Shown one piece after another: positions 5,371 to 8,628 of a stretch of DNA of 8,628 nucleotides. Under the pieces are notes generated by a model. That model was given only the letters and a program-made list of their open reading frames with translations. It was not told the DNA's origin and made no database searches. How positions within the stretch are numbered: the stretch's first letter is position 1; each line of letters starts with the position of its first letter. The translations under genes and the position numbers were made by a program. Source of the DNA: JBBSEZ01 sp038239195 (GTDB taxonomy: Bacteria > Planctomycetota > Planctomycetia > Gemmatales > Gemmataceae); the NCBI GenBank assembly GCA_038239195.1, contig JBBSEZ010000422.1:1-8628 (forward strand), read 5' to 3'.

Positions 5371-6102
5371 TCAGGGCGCGCGGAGAAGGCGGTCGCCGAG
5401 CTGCACTTGCAGGGCCCCCTCCGGGACGACGAAGACCAGGCGCTTCCCGCCGCGCAGGACGTGGAGCTCGCGGGAAGCGCCGCCTCGGCGTTCCCCGCTT
5501 CGGAGGCCCAGGAAATGGGCGACGCTCTCGAGGTCGCGCCCCCCGTAACTGACCAGGACGTCCTCCGCCTTCAGGCCGATTCGCTCCCCCGGGCCCCCGG
5601 GAAGCACGCGGGCCACGACCGCCTCGCGCCGCAGCCGGGCCCCGTCGGCGTCGAAGAACGCCTGGTCGCCGAGCTTGGCGCCGGCGTAGCGACTTCGCAT
5701 TTTGGCGAGCCCTTCCGGCCCTCGGGTCGGCCTGTCGCGTTCGTCGTAGAAGACCATCTCGACCAGGTCCCCCCTGGCGTCGTAATGCACCGCCACGCGG
5801 GCGTGACCGTTCTCGCCTGGCGCTCGTTTGCCCTTGTAGAAGTTCTTCTCGACCAGGCCGACCCGTTCGTCGTAGCGCAGGGCGATGCGAACATAACCTT
5901 TCTCGTTCCGCGCCGGTCTCCCCTTTCGATCGAAGTAGGCGGCCTCGGTCAGCCGCCCGCGGTCGTCTTTTTTCATGGCGAGTTTTGCGTAGCCTGCGTC
6001 CTCGGGGTCGTAGTAGGTCGTCAGGGCGACGGCAGGGGGCGGGGCCTGCCACACCGCGATCGCGTCACGGCCCCGCCGCCAGCGCCTGACCGACTGGTGC
6101 AA
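5371..6102 (-). CDS. YD/MORN-like repeat and PDZ segment (C-terminal piece)
   Basis: An open frame of 243 codons. Residues 11-20 (GRDAIAVWQA) look like the last strand of a WD40 blade, not a natural N-terminus. Residues 38-158 hold four ~30-residue repeats with the pattern 'G-A/V-----YD-RG-L-E--FYD--GRP' (AAYFDRKGRP, NFYKGKRAP, MVFYDERDRP, AFFDADGARL). These are related in look to MORN-variant/YwqK or RHS-type YD repeats. Residues about 161-238 form a PDZ domain, with the carboxylate-loop region VLPGGPGERIGL, the strand DVLVSYGGRDLESV and the closing strand RELHVLRGGKRLVFVV. PDZ domains bind C-terminal peptides or partner tails. If translated alone it would start at ATG 6102, overlapping the preceding frame by 38 bases, with no evident ribosome binding site. 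I favour it as the C-terminus of the WD40 protein, separated by a frameshift at 6071-6074. Confidence 0.7.
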   Translation of the reverse strand: MHQSVRRWRRGRDAIAVWQAPPPAVALTTYYDPEDAGYAKLAMKKDDRGRLTEAAYFDRKGRPARNEKGYVRIALRYDERVGLVEKNFYKGKRAPGENGHARVAVHYDARGDLVEMVFYDERDRPTRGPEGLAKMRSRYAGAKLGDQAFFDADGARLRREAVVARVLPGGPGERIGLKAEDVLVSYGGRDLESVAHFLGLRSGERRGGASRELHVLRGGKRLVFVVPEGALQVQLGDRLLRAP

Positions 6103-6597
6103 ACGACAGGCCTCCCCCGGGCCCGGGGTGCTGGAGCGACGTCAACTCGCGCCCCGTGGCCAGGTGCCAAACCCGCACGCTGTTGTCCGCGGAACTGGCC
6201 GACGCCAGCCGCTTCCTGTCCGGGGAAAAGGCCACCCCGGAGACGGCGTTCGCATGCCCCTTCAGTCGGGCCCACTTCCCACTCTCCCGGTCGCGTACGA
6301 GGGCGTCTGCCCCCTCCGCGAAGGCGAGCAACTTCCCGTTGGGAGAGAACGCCAGGCCGCTGACGCTGACCGGCGAGCGATAGAGCACCTTGGGCCCTTT
6401 CCCCGTCGCAGCGCTCACGAGCAGCACTTCGCTCGGCTGAGCGCCCAGGCGGCTCGCGACCAGAGCGACGAAGAGCCCGTCGGGCGAAAACGCCAGGGCC
6501 GACACGCCAAACGGCTGGACGGGCAACTCGGCGCGCACTTTCCTCGCCTCGACGTCCCAGAGGACGAGTCGGCCCGGCGCTTCGTGCTGCGGGCCCC
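6065..6597 (-). CDS. WD40 segment d (frame between breaks 3 and 4)
   Basis: This frame carries the closing half of one blade (GRLVLWDVEARKVRAEL) and four further blades: AFSPDGLFVALVAS, AFSPNGKLLAFAEG, AFSPDRKRLASASSADNSV, and SFAPVGQALAAG. The first three are complete. The fourth is cut by TGA at 6065-6067 immediately after LAAG, where a terminal 'D----VW' strand is expected, and exactly that strand appears in the next frame. No start codon of its own is needed or evident. It is an internal piece of the larger protein. Confidence 0.65.
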
Positions 6598-6985
6598 GCC
6601 CGTCCCGAGGGCGAGCGTTCGGCCGTCGGGCGAATACGCCAGGCAGGAGATGGCGCAGCTCTGCGCCGGGAGCGTGGCCCGGGGCCTCCCCGGCGCGACA
6701 GGCCCTTCGGCGGGCAAGTCCCAGAGCTTGACGGTTCGGTCGAGCCCGCCGCTGGCGACCGTCTTGCCGTCGGGCGAGACCGCCACGCACGCGATCGGCG
6801 CCCCGTGCCCCCCGAGCAGGGCCGGCCCGCGGTCGGCGAGCAGCGTCAGTCCTTCGCGCGCGGCAGCGACGTCCCACAGCTTCACCTCGCCGGTGAGCCG
6901 GCCCCCCAGGGCCAACACCTTGCCGTCCGGGCTCATCTGGACGAAGACGGCGTTCCGGGCGCGCGCGGCGTTGGGATGGACGCCA
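6415..6985 (-). CDS. WD40 segment c (frame between breaks 2 and 3)
   Basis: The frame contains well-formed blades QMSPDGKVLALGG...GEVKLWD, AVSPDGKTVASGGLDRTVKLWD and the first half of AYSPDGRTLALGTGG. WD40 sense ends near 6594. The remaining codons down to the stop at 6415 are an Arg/Ser-rich out-of-frame tail, while the correct continuation lies one frame away. The left limit given is the stop codon and the right limit is the approximate break. Confidence 0.6.
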
Positions 6986-7779
6986 CCTCCTTGTCCGCGA
7001 CAAGGTCCCAGACCGTCACCGCCCCGGGCCGTTCGTCCGCGAACGCGTTCTTCGGGCACGCCCCCAGCGCGAGGAGGCGCCCGCCATCGGCGAACGACAG
7101 GGAGGTGATGGTCCCCGGTTGCCTGGGCAGGGGCTTTCGCAGGCGACCCTCTGGGACGTCGTAAAGGCCGACGCTCCCGTCGTCGTTGCCGACCGCCAGC
7201 GTTTTCCCGTCCGGGGCGAAGACCATCGCCTGGGGCCTCGCTCGCTGCGGCGGCAGGTTCCCCACCGTCTTCCCCGTTTGCGGGTCGAGCAGCACGAACG
7301 TGGCGGGCTCTTTGCCGATCTCGTCGTATCCGAGGACGACCACCGTCTTGCCGTCCGGCGAGGCCTCCAGGCCTCGCACCTGGGCGAAGTCGCCCTCGAA
7401 TCGCTTCAACAACTCTCCCCCGGCCGCGGACCACAACTTCAGCTCCCCGCGCTCCGTCGCGGGAGCGCGCTGCTGCCCGCCCGTCAGCACGGCCTCGCCT
7501 CCGAGCACGAACGCGGCATGGGCCATGCCGGGCCAGGCAGCGAACCGCCTGCGGAGCTTCCCGGTCGCGACGTCCCACAGGCACAGTTCGCTTCCCCGCT
7601 CGCGCCCGGAAAGGCGGCCCCCGGCGGTCAGCAACGATTTGCCATCGGGCGACCACGAAGCCGAGAAGATGCGCAACTCGTTGCCGCGCAGGCGAACGCG
7701 GGGCTTTCCGGTGGCCACGTCGAAGATCGCGCAATCCCCCGGCAGATCGTCGCCGAGGGCGCCGCGCCGCCGGGGGGGG
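6933..7779 (-). CDS. WD40 segment b (frame between breaks 1 and 2)
   Basis: From the C8 run at 7772-7779 this frame encodes GDCAIFDVATGKPRV and then about five blades: SWSPDGKSLLTAGG, FVLGGEAVLTGG, EASPDGKTVVVLGY, VFAPDGKTLAVGNDDGSV and SFADGGRLLALGA, ending with AVTVWDLVADKEVAS. Several blades carry long loops (GRLSGRERG, QRAPATERG, CPKNAFADERPG), so the propeller is not a regular repeat of identical units. Sense is lost near 6957-6985, and the last codons before the stop at 6933 are out of frame. Confidence 0.65.
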
Positions 7780-8628
7780 CCAGCCCCCAGGCCTCGAGCA
7801 GCGCCCCGCCGCCGGGCAATCCCGCGATGGCGAGGGGGCTCGTCACGAGGGACCGTCCGTCGGGGGTGAAGGCCAGCGCGCCGACCGGCTCCCCCGACGA
7901 GCTCAGCCACTCGGCGTCCCGGTTGGCCCACGCCCCCCAGAGGATGATCCGCCCCCCGACGTCCCCGCTGGCCAGGCGCTCGCCCGCGCCCGAGGCCAGC
8001 GCCGTCACGGGCCACCGATGCCCGCCCAGCGTGCGCAGCAGTCCTCTGCTTTCGGCCCCCCACAGTTTGACGGTGTGGTCGAAGCTGCCGGTGGCCAGCG
8101 CTTTACCGTCCGCGGAGAATGCGAGGACCGACCCCCCCCCAGGGCCGGCGTCGAGGGTCGCGACCGGCCGGGAACCGCGCAGTTCCCACCATTCCAGGTT
8201 TTCGGACGGGGCGCGCAGCCCTCGCGCGAAGGTGTCTCCGCCGGGGCGCACGGCGAGGCCCGGCGCCGCGAGCCCTGCCGCCAGCGGGGTGAGGTGCGAC
8301 TCCTCGCCCGACTTCACGTCCCACGTGCTCAGGTAGGTATACGTCTGGCTCAGCAGCGTTTTGCCGTCGGGGGCAAACGCCACGCCCTGCACGGGGACGA
8401 ATCGTTTGAACAGTCTCCGCGGAATGCCGAGGTGTTCCAACTTGTGGAGGAGCCGGCCGTCCGAAGCGGCCCACAGCCGCACGGTGCCGTCGTCGCTCGC
8501 GCTGGCCAGCACCTTTCCGTCCGGGCTAAACGCCAGCGCATTCACGGCCTTGGTATGCCCCTTCAGAGAGTGGGCCCGGGCGCCCGTCGCCGCGTCCCGG
8601 CTTTGCAATTCTATGACGTAAGTCCTTA
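7628..8628 (-). CDS. WD40 segment a (N-terminal side in window, 5' partial)
   Basis: The frame is open to the right edge (first full codon at 8626), so the true start is outside. It begins TYVIELQSRDAATGA, the end of an earlier blade. It continues through blades AFSPDGKVLASASDDGTVRLW, AFAPDGKTLLSQTYTYLS, a degenerate one (LAVRPGGDTFARG), AFSADGKALATGSFDHTVKLW, one near SGAGERLASGDVGG, and AFTPDGRSLVTS. WD40 sense ends at the C8 run (7772-7779). The 40-odd codons from there to the stop at 7628 are an out-of-frame tail. A TTG at 8608 could be called as a start but lies inside a blade and should not be believed. Confidence 0.7.
   Translation of the reverse strand, partial: RTYVIELQSRDAATGARAHSLKGHTKAVNALAFSPDGKVLASASDDGTVRLWAASDGRLLHKLEHLGIPRRLFKRFVPVQGVAFAPDGKTLLSQTYTYLSTWDVKSGEESHLTPLAAGLAAPGLAVRPGGDTFARGLRAPSENLEWWELRGSRPVATLDAGPGGGSVLAFSADGKALATGSFDHTVKLWGAESRGLLRTLGGHRWPVTALASGAGERLASGDVGGRIILWGAWANRDAEWLSSSGEPVGALAFTPDGRSLVTSPLAIAGLPGGGALLEAWGLAPPGGAAPSATICRGIARSSTWPPESPAFACAATSCASSRLRGRPMANRC

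Larger units (their letters stand above)
5371..8628 (-). pseudogene. Frameshifted giant gene: WD40 propellers, YD/MORN-like repeats, C-terminal PDZ (5' end beyond window)
   Basis: Read with four frame corrections, this stretch encodes about 1,085 residues of one protein that enters from beyond the right edge. It contains about 18 WD40 blades, recognisable by repeated 'SPDGK-LA-G----V-LWD' units, then four ~30-residue YD-type repeats, then a PDZ domain. Breaks are placed at or near 7772-7779 (C8 on the coding strand), 6957-6985, 6594-6597 (G4) and 6071-6074 (G4). The first three are each repaired by one extra base. The fourth needs one base less or two more. WD40 spacing and codon style continue undisturbed across each break. 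I therefore see two readings: base-calling or assembly error in G/C runs, or a recently inactivated gene. Such proteins typically serve as interaction scaffolds. No catalytic domain is visible in the window, and the missing N-terminus could hold one. The component reading frames are listed separately. Confidence 0.7.

Noticed and set aside
4175..5548. 457-codon plus-strand open frame opposite the DisA-like gene
   Set aside because: No conserved motif is present and its composition is typical of an antisense frame in GC-rich DNA. The minus strand carries the DisA_N motifs.
7772..7779. Programmed frameshifting or transcriptional slippage at the C8 run
   Set aside because: An eight-base run could allow slippage, but the other three breaks lie in runs of only three or four bases. 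A common programmed mechanism is therefore unlikely, and sequencing error or decay explains all four better.
7119..8336. 405-codon plus-strand open frame opposite the WD40 region
   Set aside because: It is the reverse of repetitive WD40 coding sequence, and the Ser/Pro/Arg-rich translation has no domain.

Overview
The window looks like a chromosomal segment from a GC-rich planctomycete, most likely Gemmata-like. This is inferred from the type of genes and intergenic repeats, not from a marker gene. Three things point there: a secreted protein of a family I associate with planctomycetes, a very long WD40 propeller protein joined to ~30-residue 'YD'-type repeats and a PDZ domain, and short intergenic palindromes of the type 'ggacaggct-gcc-agcctgtcc'. 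No tRNA, rRNA, CRISPR array, transposase or integrase is visible.

Layout. Left arm, plus strand: a repeat-bearing leader (1-206), an intact M81/MlrC-type zinc metallopeptidase (207-1667), then an intact thioredoxin (1776-2117) with a consensus TATAAT upstream. A convergent intergenic region (2118-2356) holds a 25-bp perfect inverted repeat and a strong composite hairpin, both plausible transcription ends.

Middle, minus strand, read right to left: a DisA_N (diadenylate cyclase-like) protein (5239-4199), a small lipoprotein (4185-3787) and a secreted Gly/Tyr/Pro-rich planctomycete protein (3577-2357). The Shine-Dalgarno of the lipoprotein gene overlaps the stop codon of the DisA-like gene, so these two are an operon. 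The secreted-protein gene follows a 209-base gap with its own promoter-like sequence and ribosome binding site.

Right arm, minus strand: about 3.26 kb (8628-5371) that reads as one long protein entering from beyond the right edge. It has about 18 WD40 blades, then four ~30-residue YD/MORN-like repeats, then a C-terminal PDZ domain. The reading is broken by four frameshifts, all resolvable at or near short G/C runs. The first three have the same polarity, each repaired by adding one base. The five other genes are intact. This is either an assembly/base-calling artefact or a recently decaying gene.

How the genes fit together: the window is not one pathway. The most suggestive functional unit is the DisA_N protein and its coupled lipoprotein, a possible cyclic-di-AMP or nucleotide-sensing link to the cell envelope. 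The DisA_N active-site motifs depart from the canonical DGA and RHR. M81 peptidase and thioredoxin are codirectional, but an apparent promoter separates them and no shared role is evident.
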